64,000 nucleotides of DNA from Mesobacillus harenae (GTDB taxonomy: Bacteria > Bacillota > Bacilli > Bacillales > Cytobacillaceae): contig NZ_JABUNR010000008.1 of NCBI RefSeq assembly GCF_013343715.1, forward strand, positions 62,001-126,000. Reading direction: 5' to 3'. The position numbers and the translations under genes are program-made. The notes under the pieces were generated by a model. It did no database searches. It worked only from the letters and a program-made list of their open reading frames with translations, and had not been told where the DNA came from. Below are positions 52,651 through 62,478 of the stretch, in pieces. Within the stretch, counting starts at the first letter, position 1; each line of letters starts with the position of its first letter.

Positions 52651-52821
52651 ATGGAGGATCTAAATAGAAAGGATGTTATTATTTCTGAGCTTTTAGAATT
52701 AGGTATCTATAAAAAAAGAAACCTGCAGCTGTTTGAACTATCGTTATATGAACTGGAGGCTGAATATAATAGAGTTAAGGGAAAGGATAGTTTAGGGGAA
52801 CACATGAATAGTTGCACTTAA
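52651..52821 (+). CDS. FbpA-like small protein under the S-box riboswitch
   Basis: 56 aa from ATG 52651 with AAGGAGAG 8 nt upstream. The segment VIISELLELGIYKKRNLQLF followed by ELSLYELEAEYNRVKG is very like the Fur-regulated basic protein FbpA family, small partners of the FsrA iron-sparing RNA system in Bacillus. The rest is a short polar tail. It is the single gene behind the riboswitch. FbpA-like proteins are known for iron control, not methionine; here methionine/SAM status would control it. The following DNA is a degraded repeat, so a former larger operon may have been lost. Confidence 0.7.
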   Translation: MEDLNRKDVIISELLELGIYKKRNLQLFELSLYELEAEYNRVKGKDSLGEHMNSCT

Positions 52822-52854
52822 TCAAAAGATGATTTCTAAAATATTGTTGCTTTA

Positions 52855-53045
52855 GAAGATGATCGAAACGGAACGCAGGAGACACCTCAGAAAAGCATTA
52901 GCATTTTTGAGGAGTCCGTGGGTTAGCTTGAGATGTATAAACATTGCAGAGGGGCAGTAAGACTCCACAGACGCAGATGCAAGAAGGAAGAGGTATACCA
53001 CCGTCCGCCCCGTAGACAGCGGGCAACCTGAATGGAAATCAACGA
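52855..53045. repeat. Degraded relative of the GC-rich structured repeat
   Basis: Shares the frame of the 19557 copy: GGAACGC...GGAG at the left, AGTCCGTGGGTTAGCTTGAG, ACTCCACAGACGCAGATGCA, CCGTCCGCCCCGTAGACAGC, and an end TGGAAATCAACGACT. Similarity is by pattern and the copy has drifted. It separates the FbpA-like gene from the convergent hydrolase gene. Confidence 0.55.
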
Positions 53046-53097
53046 CTGCTATAGTTTGAATAGTAACAAAGTTTACGAATCAAAAAAGGCGAAAAGC

Positions 53098-53913
53098 CTA
53101 CTCTTTCGAAAAAGAGAGGGCTTCGCCTCGAAGGGTTTTGAATTGTGTTTCGATATATTGAACAGCAACTGAATTAAATTCCTTGGCTTTTTCAAGGTTG
53201 CATAAGTGGCCGCTTTTTCCAATGATTGTGATAAGTGCTTTGCTGCAAAAGGAAGCCTCCTGCCTGGCTGCTTCAATAAACATATGGTCCTCACTGCCCA
53301 TGATATATTTGGTTGGGATAGAGAGGTTCTTTAATTTCAGCTGAGAATATAAAACCCCTAGTTGCTTGGATAAACCGAACCAAAAAAGAAATTCTTCCTG
53401 TCCAAGCTTAGCTGCTTCCCGTACGAAAATCAATCGCGAGCTTTTATGGTTCTGTTTAGGCATCATAATCCATGCAAATAGCTTATATAAATTCATATAG
53501 GGCATGATCCCCTTTAAAGCATGTCCAAGGTGAATCAATAAGGAGGATCTTAGGTTAAATTTCACTATTGCTCCGGCAAGCACAAGGAAATGTACCCTTT
53601 CAGGTGCGACAAGGGTGATAGCGCGGGCTACAGCGGTACCTAATGAGACCCCCATAAAAGCAGCTTTATCAATTCCATTAGCATCAAGAATTTTCACTAC
53701 ATCGTTGGCGATTTCTTTGAAAGTATGATTTTTAAATTCTGAAATCGCCCACTTAGAATTGCCATGGCCATGCAAATCAACAAAGATAACATTAAATTTA
53801 TCGGTTAACTCTCTTTTTTGTTTATACCATATTTTTGAGTTGCCGCCCAAACCATGCAGCAATACAAGCCATTCGTTGCTTTCATTATTCATATAAACTT
53901 GATGATATAGCAT
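53098..53913 (-). CDS. Alpha/beta hydrolase
   Basis: 271 aa. HGLGGNSKIWYKQ oxyanion segment, DLHGHGNSKWAISEFKN, the nucleophile elbow GVSLGTAVARAI (Ser near 91), catalytic Asp likely in GSEDHMFIEAA (near 208) and His in GKSGHLCNLEKA (near 235). The short lid between strands 6 and 7 suggests a small esterase or acyl hydrolase. It converges with the FbpA-like gene. Substrate unknown. No operon partner. Confidence 0.85.
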   Translation of the reverse strand: MLYHQVYMNNESNEWLVLLHGLGGNSKIWYKQKRELTDKFNVIFVDLHGHGNSKWAISEFKNHTFKEIANDVVKILDANGIDKAAFMGVSLGTAVARAITLVAPERVHFLVLAGAIVKFNLRSSLLIHLGHALKGIMPYMNLYKLFAWIMMPKQNHKSSRLIFVREAAKLGQEEFLFWFGLSKQLGVLYSQLKLKNLSIPTKYIMGSEDHMFIEAARQEASFCSKALITIIGKSGHLCNLEKAKEFNSVAVQYIETQFKTLRGEALSFSKE

Positions 53914-54152
53914 AGATGCACCTCATTCTCTATAAACATACAATACTAGTATACATGTTTTAAGGACTAAACCGTTACACTTTTATATAGATACCAGGCA
54001 TTACTAAAAGCGAGTCTCAAAGTTTTGTATAAGAGAAGCAGCTGCTTACATAACGAAAAACGCGCGGATAGCGAGAAATGGCTCCTGACTTGCGGAACCA
54101 TTTCAGAATTTAAAGAGTTGACAGATTCAGTTGCATATCCCATAAGCAATTA
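53914..54152. other. Intergenic stretch with one hairpin
   Basis: No gene. A hairpin GAAATGG / CCATTTC lies at about 54081-54112 without a T tract. Nothing else of note. Confidence 0.5.
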
Positions 54153-54198
54153 AAAAAGCCCCGCGTATCATGTAAGGCCAATACGGTTAAGGGGCTCT
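54153..54198 (-). terminator. Terminator of the xpt-permease operon (minus strand)
   Basis: On the minus strand AGCCCCTTAACCGTAT / ATACGCGGGGCT pair and are followed by six T. Confidence 0.8.
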
Positions 54199-54210
54199 AT
54201 CAACTATTAT

Positions 54211-55743
54211 TTAATTGCGTGTGGACGCCACCTGGGAGTGGGCTGCATGAAGGCTGCTTTCCTTTACTGTACTCGATGCTTGCTGGTAAGCACAGTAAAC
54301 TAAAAAGACGGAGACTAAAATGTAACCAGCGACGAAGTCAGGAGCAGCATTGATCGCCAATTTAGGCGCATGCATGAATCCAGTGAAAGATAAGAACGCG
54401 CCGATTAAAGAGAAAAGGCTGGCTTTTCCGTACTGTTTATCGATGATCCCGACGGTAATCGCTCCCAATATAATTCCTGTAAACATGGCACCTTGGCCTA
54501 GAGGGACGATACCAGCAGAAATATTTCCAACAACTTCTCCAGCGGAATTGTTAAATCGAGTCATGATGTAGTTTGCGAAATATGGAAGCATAGCAAGAGC
54601 TACTGCCGGAAAATACTTTGTTTCATTAGAGTGGAATGCTGTAGCAACCATAGAGATTCCAACAAATACTAAGATCGGGGCAACGGCAGCAAGCGGGATA
54701 ATTGCAGATAGCGCGGCGATGACTCCAGTCATGGCAGCAATGCCAAACACAATTGCGTTTAAGATACTATACCCACGTCCAGCTCCCATTGCTTTAGAAC
54801 CTACAGCCGCAATGTAAACAGTAGTTGGGAAAAGTCCGCCGAATAGGGCGCCAAGCATAGTTCCGACTCCATCGACAGCTTGTGATTCACGGACATCATA
54901 TGAATCTCCGGCAGCTGCCATTGCATCAACGTTATTCATCGTTTCAATAGCGTTGTAGATTGTGATGGGTAAAATAATGGCTAGCAAGCCAACCAAACTT
55001 CCAAATAAATAAGTCATTCCATCAAAAGCAGCAAGAGTGGGGAGAATTGGATAAAATCCAACATGAGCCAAACCCTCAGAAATTTTTCCAGGAGACTGGT
55101 AACCCAGTGCGAAAGCTAAAATAGTACCAATTAATACTGCGAAAAGTGATGCAGGAATTTTAAATGGCATGGCCATTTTCCCAACTACCCCAACAATGAT
55201 AATGATGAGGGAAACTAGGCCGACAACTGGAATTGAAAAAGTATTAAATAGCATTTCACCAGCAATGAAGGTTAATGCAACCCCAGCCAAAGCCCCAAGC
55301 ATCGCTGCGCGAGGAAGGTGATCTCGAACCCAGTTGCCTGATACACTAACTAGTGCCTCAATCAACCCACTTAAAAATGCAGCTGCAATGGCAATTTTCC
55401 AGGCTAGTTCATGATTGCTAGTTAAGGCATATGCGGGTGCAAGCACTCCAAACAGAAATACGAACATAACCGGAGTACTAATTCCATAAGCTAAGGCTGT
55501 AACATCTGTACGGCCCTCTTTTTTTGCAAGTCGATTAGCCATGTAAGCATAATATAAGTTTCCAGCCATAACAGCTACTGCAGCCCCAGGAATAACCTTT
55601 CCAAAGACAATACTAGCAGGGAATCCCATCCCAAGCATAGTAACAGCGATAATAACAAAGTTAGCCAAATTATTCTGAAATAGAGCAAAAAATGCATCTG
55701 TATCTTCTTTTTTATACCAAGGATAGTTGATTGCTTTATTCAT
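54211..55743 (-). CDS. NCS2 family permease (nucleobase transporter)
   Basis: 510 aa with twelve to fourteen hydrophobic segments; NCS2 pattern FALFQNNLANFVIIAVTMLG near the N-terminus, AMNAAGDSYD-type motif NNVDAMAAAGDSYDVRESQA and GGLFPTTVYIAAVGSKAMGA (the Q/N and T residues that bind substrate). It lies 24 bases after xpt under the same guanine riboswitch, so it is probably the purine (xanthine or guanine/hypoxanthine) uptake permease of this operon. It is the 'large' NCS2 type rather than the usual PbuX sequence. Substrate inferred from context. Confidence 0.85.
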   Translation of the reverse strand: MNKAINYPWYKKEDTDAFFALFQNNLANFVIIAVTMLGMGFPASIVFGKVIPGAAVAVMAGNLYYAYMANRLAKKEGRTDVTALAYGISTPVMFVFLFGVLAPAYALTSNHELAWKIAIAAAFLSGLIEALVSVSGNWVRDHLPRAAMLGALAGVALTFIAGEMLFNTFSIPVVGLVSLIIIIVGVVGKMAMPFKIPASLFAVLIGTILAFALGYQSPGKISEGLAHVGFYPILPTLAAFDGMTYLFGSLVGLLAIILPITIYNAIETMNNVDAMAAAGDSYDVRESQAVDGVGTMLGALFGGLFPTTVYIAAVGSKAMGAGRGYSILNAIVFGIAAMTGVIAALSAIIPLAAVAPILVFVGISMVATAFHSNETKYFPAVALAMLPYFANYIMTRFNNSAGEVVGNISAGIVPLGQGAMFTGIILGAITVGIIDKQYGKASLFSLIGAFLSFTGFMHAPKLAINAAPDFVAGYILVSVFLVYCAYQQASSTVKESSLHAAHSQVASTRN

Positions 55744-55767
55744 TATAGTTCCTCTTTTCTTAGTTAT

Positions 55768-56600
<833 letters not shown>

Positions 56601-57033
56601 TTTTATGAAATTGTTTGTGTATAGATGTGATTATAAATGATTATTAGCATAATTGGAACAAAAAACTATGAAATCACGAACAAATATAGGTAAATAATAA
56701 TGAAAACCCTTTCAAAATTGTCTGTAAATCTTTTAAGGGTGAATTTTCAGAATTCTAATCGAAAGTCAGTTTTTAAATTCCGGGTAGACAAAAAACATAA
56801 AGAGATATATAATTATAATTAACAGAAATTTTAGAATTAATAAAAAACATTGATTTGTCATTCTTCGCATAATTAAATCTTTTATACTGACTCTTGCTGT
56901 AGGTAAAAACGCAAAAATGAAAGGGCTTTCATATGAGGTATGTTTGTTTGCCATTCTTCATAGAAATAGATTAGGAAAAGGGCTGAGGCTACCTAAAAAG
57001 TTCGCCCACCTATAAATTAAAAGGAGTGAGGAT
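56601..57033. other. AT-rich intergenic region with divergent promoters
   Basis: About 430 bases between the riboswitch and the acyl-CoA gene cluster, very AT-rich. It holds the cre-like box at 56917-56932. I see no convincing gene. Confidence 0.6.
56917..56932 (+). promoter_or_regulatory. cre-like CcpA operator
   Basis: ATGAAAGGGCTTTCAT differs from the ideal cre TGAAAGCGCTTTCA by one central base and is otherwise a perfect palindrome. It lies about 100 bases before the first gene of the acyl-CoA cluster, which suggests catabolite repression by CcpA. Confidence 0.7.
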
Positions 57034-58593
57034 ATGACAAGTTCAAGTTTACAAATGTCACGTCAGTTATTAGTAGGGGAATTGATTAGAAGGGCTGCAC
57101 ATAAAACACCAAACCAATTGGCATTTATTTATGAAAATAAGAAAATCACTTATCTTGAACTTGAAAAAAGAACGCTTCACCTAGCAGGCTGGCTACAAGA
57201 CCAGGGTCTAAAAATCGGTGACAAGGCAGGGATGATTTTTAAAAACAACCTAGAGTTCGTTGAAGTAATGTTTGGTACAGCGGCAGCCGGGTATGTAAGC
57301 GTTCCGATTAACTTTCGGCTAGCTCCTGAAGAATATAGTTATATCATTAACCAGTCCGACACAAAGATATTATTTATAGAAGAAGAATACCAGGAAACTA
57401 TTCAATCAATCAGGCATCAGATCCCAAATGTTGAGCTAGTGGTTGTTGTAGGCAAAGTAAATGCTTTAGATATGATTCCTTATGAAGCTATTTTTCAATC
57501 AAACAGTGAGTACAAACCTATAGATAATCTCGTTCAAGAGAATGATCCGTGCATGATTTGTTATACATCGGGCACGACAGGGAAACCAAAGGGAGCTGTT
57601 CTTACACATAAAAATGTTCTGCTTAGTGCTCTCAATAGTGTTGTTGATTCAAAAATAGAATCAGGATCAAAACAATTGATCGTCACTCCATTATTTCATA
57701 TAGCGGGTGTAGGAAATCTCCTTATCAGTTGTTCTGTTGGAGGTCTAACTGTTATTCATCGAGAGTTTAATCCTGTTGGAGTCTTAAATGCGATACAAGA
57801 AGAGCAACTAAATGGTCTATTTATGGTTCCGGCGATGTGGAATTTCATCTTACAAGTTCCTAATATCGGGGATTATGACCTTAGCTCTGTAAAAAGATGT
57901 TCGACCGGTGCAGCTATATGTCCAGTCGGCATAAAGGAAAAACTGATGCAGTATTTTCCAAATGCAGGGTTATTTGATGCTTTTGGACAAACGGAAATGA
58001 GCCCGACTACAACTTGTTTGCTGCCCCAGGACAATATCCGAAAAGCAAATTCTGTAGGAAAACCTGTACTTAATGTAGAGGCGAGAATCGTAGATGAAAA
58101 TATGAATGATGTTCCGATAGGTGAAATAGGGGAAATTGTCTATCGAGGACCCACAGTAATGAAAGAATATTATAAGAACCCTGAAGCAACAGAAGAAGCT
58201 TTTCAGGGTGGATGGTTTCATAGTGGAGATTTAGTTCGTCAGGATGATGAAGGCTTTATTTATGTCGTTGACAGACGAAAAGATATGATCATAAGCGGTG
58301 GAGAAAATATCTATCCGGCAGAAGTAGAAGCGGCTCTTCATAAACATGATGCAATACTAGAAGCTGCAGTTGTTGGCATTCCTGATCAAGAGTGGGGAGA
58401 AAGCGTCAAGGCCTTCATTGTACTTAAAAAGGACAAAATTCTATCAGAGCAGGAAGTAATACAACATTGCCTTACCCATTTAGCCTCCTATAAGAAACCG
58501 AAAATCGTTGAGTTTCTTGATGAATTGCCAAGAAACCCTTCTGGGAAAATATTAAAGCGTGTCCTTAGGGATAACGAAGTAAAAGTCAATTAA
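57034..58593 (+). CDS. AMP-forming acyl-CoA ligase
   Basis: 519 aa with AAAGGAGTG before ATG. Motifs of the ANL superfamily: P-loop CYTSGTTGKPKGAVLTHKN (residues about 174-192), VTPLFHIAGV, A5 DAFGQTEMSP, A7 GWFHSGDLVRQDDEGF, hinge DRRKDMIISGGENIYPAEVE and the catalytic Lys in PRNPSGKILKRVL. Activates a carboxylic acid with ATP to the acyl-CoA. First gene of the cluster and close to the cre-like box; in an Lva-type pathway it would be the acyl-CoA synthetase (LvaE role). Exact substrate not readable. Confidence 0.92.
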   Translation: MTSSSLQMSRQLLVGELIRRAAHKTPNQLAFIYENKKITYLELEKRTLHLAGWLQDQGLKIGDKAGMIFKNNLEFVEVMFGTAAAGYVSVPINFRLAPEEYSYIINQSDTKILFIEEEYQETIQSIRHQIPNVELVVVVGKVNALDMIPYEAIFQSNSEYKPIDNLVQENDPCMICYTSGTTGKPKGAVLTHKNVLLSALNSVVDSKIESGSKQLIVTPLFHIAGVGNLLISCSVGGLTVIHREFNPVGVLNAIQEEQLNGLFMVPAMWNFILQVPNIGDYDLSSVKRCSTGAAICPVGIKEKLMQYFPNAGLFDAFGQTEMSPTTTCLLPQDNIRKANSVGKPVLNVEARIVDENMNDVPIGEIGEIVYRGPTVMKEYYKNPEATEEAFQGGWFHSGDLVRQDDEGFIYVVDRRKDMIISGGENIYPAEVEAALHKHDAILEAAVVGIPDQEWGESVKAFIVLKKDKILSEQEVIQHCLTHLASYKKPKIVEFLDELPRNPSGKILKRVLRDNEVKVN

Positions 58594-58704
58594 GAGAGTT
58601 CCGTTATTAAAAGGTGGGGACGTTAATCGGCCCCACCGATAGCTATCTCCTTGATTTAACGCAAAAGACCAATAGGAGGATACATGATAAAGGAGGCGGG
58701 GATT

Positions 58705-59739
58705 ATGGCAGAAGAAGTTATACAGGTCTTGGAAGCGTACTTTATGGAAAAGCTCGTTGGGTCAAAAAATCTAGAGATTCGAGATTTTTACCAACCGTCT
58801 GCTGGCTGGTCAGATGAATCCTTTATCTTTACGGTCTGCTGGGATACTTTGGGTGGGAGTCATGAAAAAGGATTTGCAATTCGCAAACAAAATAAAGGCG
58901 GTTTAATGAGCGAAGGGAAAAATTTTCACCAGCAATTTAAGTTTCTGGATCGCTTAAGTAAGAATTGTGATATACCTGTTCCTGCTGTGCATTGGTATGA
59001 AGGTGAAGACTCTATTTTAGGAAGCCCATTTTTTGTCATGGATAGAATACAAGGCGATAGTTATGTTCCTTGGTCTAAAGAAGGTCAGAAATTTTTTGAG
59101 CGTGCACATGCTGAAGGACACATCCCCTTACAATTTATACAATACTTAGCAAAGCTGCATCTTCATGACTATAAACAGTCTGGTTTCCCAGATGACTTTG
59201 ACGAACCGGGCGGAAAATATGGATATATAGACAATAAGTTAAAGAACCTTGAAGCTATGTATCTTCATTACCAAATCAGTCCAGATCCTGTAATGGCAGA
59301 TGCACTGGAATGGCTAAAATTAAACAAGCCTGCAGCCCAGAAGTATTCCATCATACATAATGATTATCGGACAGGTAATCTTTTATACAACAGAAATGAA
59401 ATCACAGGAATACTAGACTGGGAAGCAGCTGAAATTGGTGATCCTATGGCGGATGTTGCTTATGTTTGTGCAAAGTCGAATCGAATGGATTCTCCACTTA
59501 TGTGTTATTTATTGGAAAAACAAATGTTTATCAAGACTTATAGTGAGTTAACAGGATTAAAAATAGAAGAAGATATACTCCATTATTATGAGGTTTTTCA
59601 TCAAGTTCGGTTTGTTTTGATTTCCCAGTCAGCCGGAACAGCTTTTGCAAAGTCTCAGACAAATGATCTTCGAATGGCAAGGCAAGGCTACAGGTGGCCG
59701 TTGATGCGGAGCATGGTAGCTGATTTATTAGGTTATTAG
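58705..59739 (+). CDS. APH-fold kinase (LvaA/ACAD10-type phosphotransferase)
   Basis: 344 aa from ATG 58705, AAAGGAGG 9 nt upstream. APH motifs in order: FAIRKQNKG (ATP-binding Lys), PFFVMDRIQGDSY, catalytic loop IIHNDYRTGNLLYN (Brenner motif H-x-D-x-x-x-x-N, near 230) and ILDWEAAEIGDPMADVAYVC (metal-binding D-x-E). This subfamily is fused to acyl-CoA dehydrogenase in human ACAD10/11 and is LvaA in Pseudomonas, where it phosphorylates the 4-hydroxyl of 4-hydroxyacyl-CoA. The small gene and dehydrogenase downstream fit that role. Confidence 0.85.
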   Translation: MAEEVIQVLEAYFMEKLVGSKNLEIRDFYQPSAGWSDESFIFTVCWDTLGGSHEKGFAIRKQNKGGLMSEGKNFHQQFKFLDRLSKNCDIPVPAVHWYEGEDSILGSPFFVMDRIQGDSYVPWSKEGQKFFERAHAEGHIPLQFIQYLAKLHLHDYKQSGFPDDFDEPGGKYGYIDNKLKNLEAMYLHYQISPDPVMADALEWLKLNKPAAQKYSIIHNDYRTGNLLYNRNEITGILDWEAAEIGDPMADVAYVCAKSNRMDSPLMCYLLEKQMFIKTYSELTGLKIEEDILHYYEVFHQVRFVLISQSAGTAFAKSQTNDLRMARQGYRWPLMRSMVADLLGY

Positions 59740-59750
59740 GGAGGTTTCCA

Positions 59751-60209
59751 ATGTACGATAAGGCGTTTACCGTTAAAACTGCTAATCAGGTTTTGAAAGA
59801 TGTAATCATTCCAAATCTTACGGATGGTGTTGCAAAGGAACAGGCAATAGCCCTTATCTCTGTATTAAAGAACTTAGAAAAGAATACCAGTGAAAATACC
59901 AAACCAAAAGAACAGATAATCAATCTGATGGAGCGAACATTACTAGATTATGCTGGTCAAATAAAGAAAAATCCTAACGTTTTCAGAGATGCTGTCTGGG
60001 CTGATCAGCTTGAAGAAGCAATAAAGCAAACAGAAATCATTGAGGGTGTTACGGAAAAGTGGAAAAACTACAATGATTTGCAATGTCAGCTCCTTTATTT
60101 TTTATACAAAGAAAGTTTGAACAATCCAACGATTGAACAGAAGTATATAGCTCCTTTAAGAAAACAGATAAGGGAGCAGTTAAACATTGAAATCGCACTT
60201 GTTCGTTAA
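59751..60209 (+). CDS. Small DUF6285-like protein, LvaB-type partner
   Basis: 152 aa, mostly helical, without signal peptide or membrane segments; starts 11 nt after the kinase stop with GGGAGG upstream. The pattern TANQVLKDVIIPNLTDGVAK, QAIALISVLKNLEKN and a C-terminal LYFLYKESLNNPTIEQKYIA resembles the DUF6285 small proteins found between APH kinases and dehydrogenases; LvaB, which enhances LvaA activity in Pseudomonas, is of this kind. Assignment rests on position and weak pattern similarity. If it is not LvaB-like, its role is unknown. Confidence 0.6.
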   Translation: MYDKAFTVKTANQVLKDVIIPNLTDGVAKEQAIALISVLKNLEKNTSENTKPKEQIINLMERTLLDYAGQIKKNPNVFRDAVWADQLEEAIKQTEIIEGVTEKWKNYNDLQCQLLYFLYKESLNNPTIEQKYIAPLRKQIREQLNIEIALVR

Positions 60210-60245
60210 TTAGTAAACTATTTAAACAGGAGGGGATTGGTATTT

Positions 60246-61457
60246 ATGAATGATATAGAACAAAAATTTGGCATAAGTGAAGAAGTTGTTAATCTGCGGC
60301 AGAAGGTCCGTAAGTTTATTGATGAAAAAGTGATTCCTGTTGAGAGTGTTCTTGAAGAAAGAGATGATGATGGGCGGCGAATACTTAAAGAGTTGCAAGC
60401 ACAGGCAAAACAAGAAGGAATTTGGGCTCTGGGCCTCCCTAAAGATATAGGCGGCGGAGGTCTGAAATTTATGGATTACGTCTATGTAAATGAGGTTGTT
60501 GGCCGTTCTGAAGCAGCAATGTCTGTTCTTGGCACTCATACAGCCCAAGATGGAGCAATGCTGAACCTTTTTGGAACAAAAGAACAAAAGGAAACATGGT
60601 TATATCCGATGGTTAATGGCGAGATTAGTCCATCAGTAGGGTTAACTGAACCGAATGTTGCTGGATCTGACCCTACGCTAATCCAATCTATGGCTTACTT
60701 AGATGGAGACGAATGGGTTATTAACGCTCATAAATGGTTTACTACAGGAGCTAATTTGGCAGCGTTTACAACGATGTTTTGTGTCACTGAACCTGAGGAA
60801 CCTAGCAGACATAAAAGGTCCTCTATGATAATCGTCCCTACGAATACACCAGGATACGAGATTGTTAGAGTTATTCCAACAATGGGGCATACATCAGGAT
60901 GTCACTGCGAAATCCGCTTAACAAATGTTAGGGTGCCAAAGGAAAACTTACTTGGTGAACGTGGAGCGGGTTTTTTAATTGCTCAAAAAAGACTGGGGCC
61001 AGGCAGAATCTATCATTGTATGAGGTGGTTAGGGCAGGCTCAAAGGGCTTTCGATCTAATGTGCAGCCGAGCATTAAACAGACATGCTCATGGATCGTTA
61101 TTGTCAGATAAACAAATGATTCAAAAATTCATTGCTGATTCTGCAACTGAAATCCAAGCAGCCCGTTTAATGACTCTTGAAGCAGCGAAGAAAATAGATG
61201 TAGGAGAGGAAGCGCGTATTGATATTGCGATGATTAAAGTCTTCGGAGCAAAAGTTCTTCATGATGTTATTGACCGTGCTATTCAGGTACATGGTGCGAT
61301 GGGTGTCAGCTCAGATACTCCGCTGGAAAAAATGTACCGAGAGGCAAGATACGCCCGACTTTATGATGGTCCTGACGAAGTACATACTTCTACTATTGCC
61401 CGGCGCATTTTAAAAAGCTATCAACAAGGAGAGAGCTGGGATCCTGCGAATTTCTAA
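60246..61457 (+). CDS. Acyl-CoA dehydrogenase, ACAD10/11 type
   Basis: 403 aa from ATG 60246 (AGGAGGGG 9 nt upstream). FAD-binding ACAD fold: GLTEPNVAGSDPTLIQSMAY, NAHKWFTTGANLAAFT, GERGAGFLIAQKRLGPGRIY and the C-terminal IQVHGAMGVSSDTPLEKMYR, then ARLYDGPDEVHTSTIARRIL. The DGPDEVH ending is the hallmark of ACAD10/11 and LvaC-like enzymes, distinct from the AGTNEI ending of the second dehydrogenase. In that pathway it removes phosphate from the 4-phosphoacyl-CoA to give an enoyl-CoA. Confidence 0.85.
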   Translation: MNDIEQKFGISEEVVNLRQKVRKFIDEKVIPVESVLEERDDDGRRILKELQAQAKQEGIWALGLPKDIGGGGLKFMDYVYVNEVVGRSEAAMSVLGTHTAQDGAMLNLFGTKEQKETWLYPMVNGEISPSVGLTEPNVAGSDPTLIQSMAYLDGDEWVINAHKWFTTGANLAAFTTMFCVTEPEEPSRHKRSSMIIVPTNTPGYEIVRVIPTMGHTSGCHCEIRLTNVRVPKENLLGERGAGFLIAQKRLGPGRIYHCMRWLGQAQRAFDLMCSRALNRHAHGSLLSDKQMIQKFIADSATEIQAARLMTLEAAKKIDVGEEARIDIAMIKVFGAKVLHDVIDRAIQVHGAMGVSSDTPLEKMYREARYARLYDGPDEVHTSTIARRILKSYQQGESWDPANF

Positions 61458-61557
61458 AGGAATAGTTCCTGAAAACTCAAAGTAAATAATTTCCGGAGAA
61501 TCTCAAGATTTTTAAGAATTAGCTTATTAGCATTTTGAAAATAGAGGTGATGGATTT

Positions 61558-62397
61558 ATGCAAAAGGTTCATTATGAAACACTAAAAACTGATGTGAAAG
61601 ATCATATTTTGACGATTACTCTGTGCCGGGAAAATTTAAATGCTTTTAATACGAAAATGTTAAATGAACTCATTCATGTATTTGATGAAGCAGATGCTAA
61701 TGATGAGGTTCGAGCCATTATTATAACTGGTGATGGGAAAGCGTTCTGTGCGGGCGCAGATTTGAGTGGCGGGACGAGCACATTTGAAGATAGCGAGACT
61801 GAAGCTGATGAGTATCGGGACGGAGGCGGCATCTTAAGCTTACGGATTTTCGAACTGAAAAAGCCGATCATTGCTGCCATTAACGGTCCCGCGGTTGGCG
61901 TGGGGATTACCATGACACTTCCAATGGATATTCGTATTGCTTCATCGAACGCGAAAATGGGGTTCGTGTTTTCCAGGCGCGGTATTACTCCGGAAGCATG
62001 CAGCGGCTGGTTCTTGCCAAGAGTGATAGGGATTAGCAGGGCAAGTGAATTAGTATTAACAGGAAGAATCCTTAAGGCACCTGAGGCATTGGAAATTGAC
62101 TTGGTTAGCGAAATTGTTTCTCCTGAAGAGCTCCTCCCGAGAGCCAGAACAATTGCAAGTGAAATTGTGCAAAATACATCAGCAATATCTGTCGCATTGT
62201 CTCGTCAATTGCTATGGAAAATGCTAGGGGCTGATCACCCTAGAGAGTCTCATAAAATTGAATCGCAAATGATTCATTGGACTGGAAAGCAAGCTGATGT
62301 ACATGAAGGGATTTCGGCCTTTTTCGAAAAAAGAAAGCCAAACTTCCCAATGAAAGTCAGTTCTGATATGCCGCCGTTTTACCCATGGTGGGACTAG
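61558..62397 (+). CDS. Enoyl-CoA hydratase/isomerase (crotonase family)
   Basis: 279 aa with AGAGGTG before ATG. Crotonase motifs: LCRENLNAFNTKMLNELIHV, the oxyanion-hole segment DGKAFCAGADLSGG (residues about 58-71), INGPAVGVGITMTLPMDIRI (second oxyanion Gly) and FVFSRRGITPEACSGWFLPR. It hydrates the enoyl-CoA made by the dehydrogenases. A 16-residue stretch SGGTSTFEDSETEADEYRDG is an acidic loop. Next step of the cluster's beta-oxidation. No linked 3-hydroxyacyl-CoA dehydrogenase is visible here. Confidence 0.9.
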   Translation: MQKVHYETLKTDVKDHILTITLCRENLNAFNTKMLNELIHVFDEADANDEVRAIIITGDGKAFCAGADLSGGTSTFEDSETEADEYRDGGGILSLRIFELKKPIIAAINGPAVGVGITMTLPMDIRIASSNAKMGFVFSRRGITPEACSGWFLPRVIGISRASELVLTGRILKAPEALEIDLVSEIVSPEELLPRARTIASEIVQNTSAISVALSRQLLWKMLGADHPRESHKIESQMIHWTGKQADVHEGISAFFEKRKPNFPMKVSSDMPPFYPWWD

Positions 62398-62478
62398 GAT
62401 AAACTTGGACTTCGTGGGCAGCCCGGTTAAACAGGAAGTAGCGGAATTAAAAAATATTATTCGAAAAGGAGTTTTTAG

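Noticed and set aside
56766..56954. 62-aa minus-strand frame with a hydrophobic end
   Set aside because: Very AT-rich, overlaps the cre-like box and promoter region of the acyl-CoA cluster, and has no clear ribosome binding site; most likely chance.
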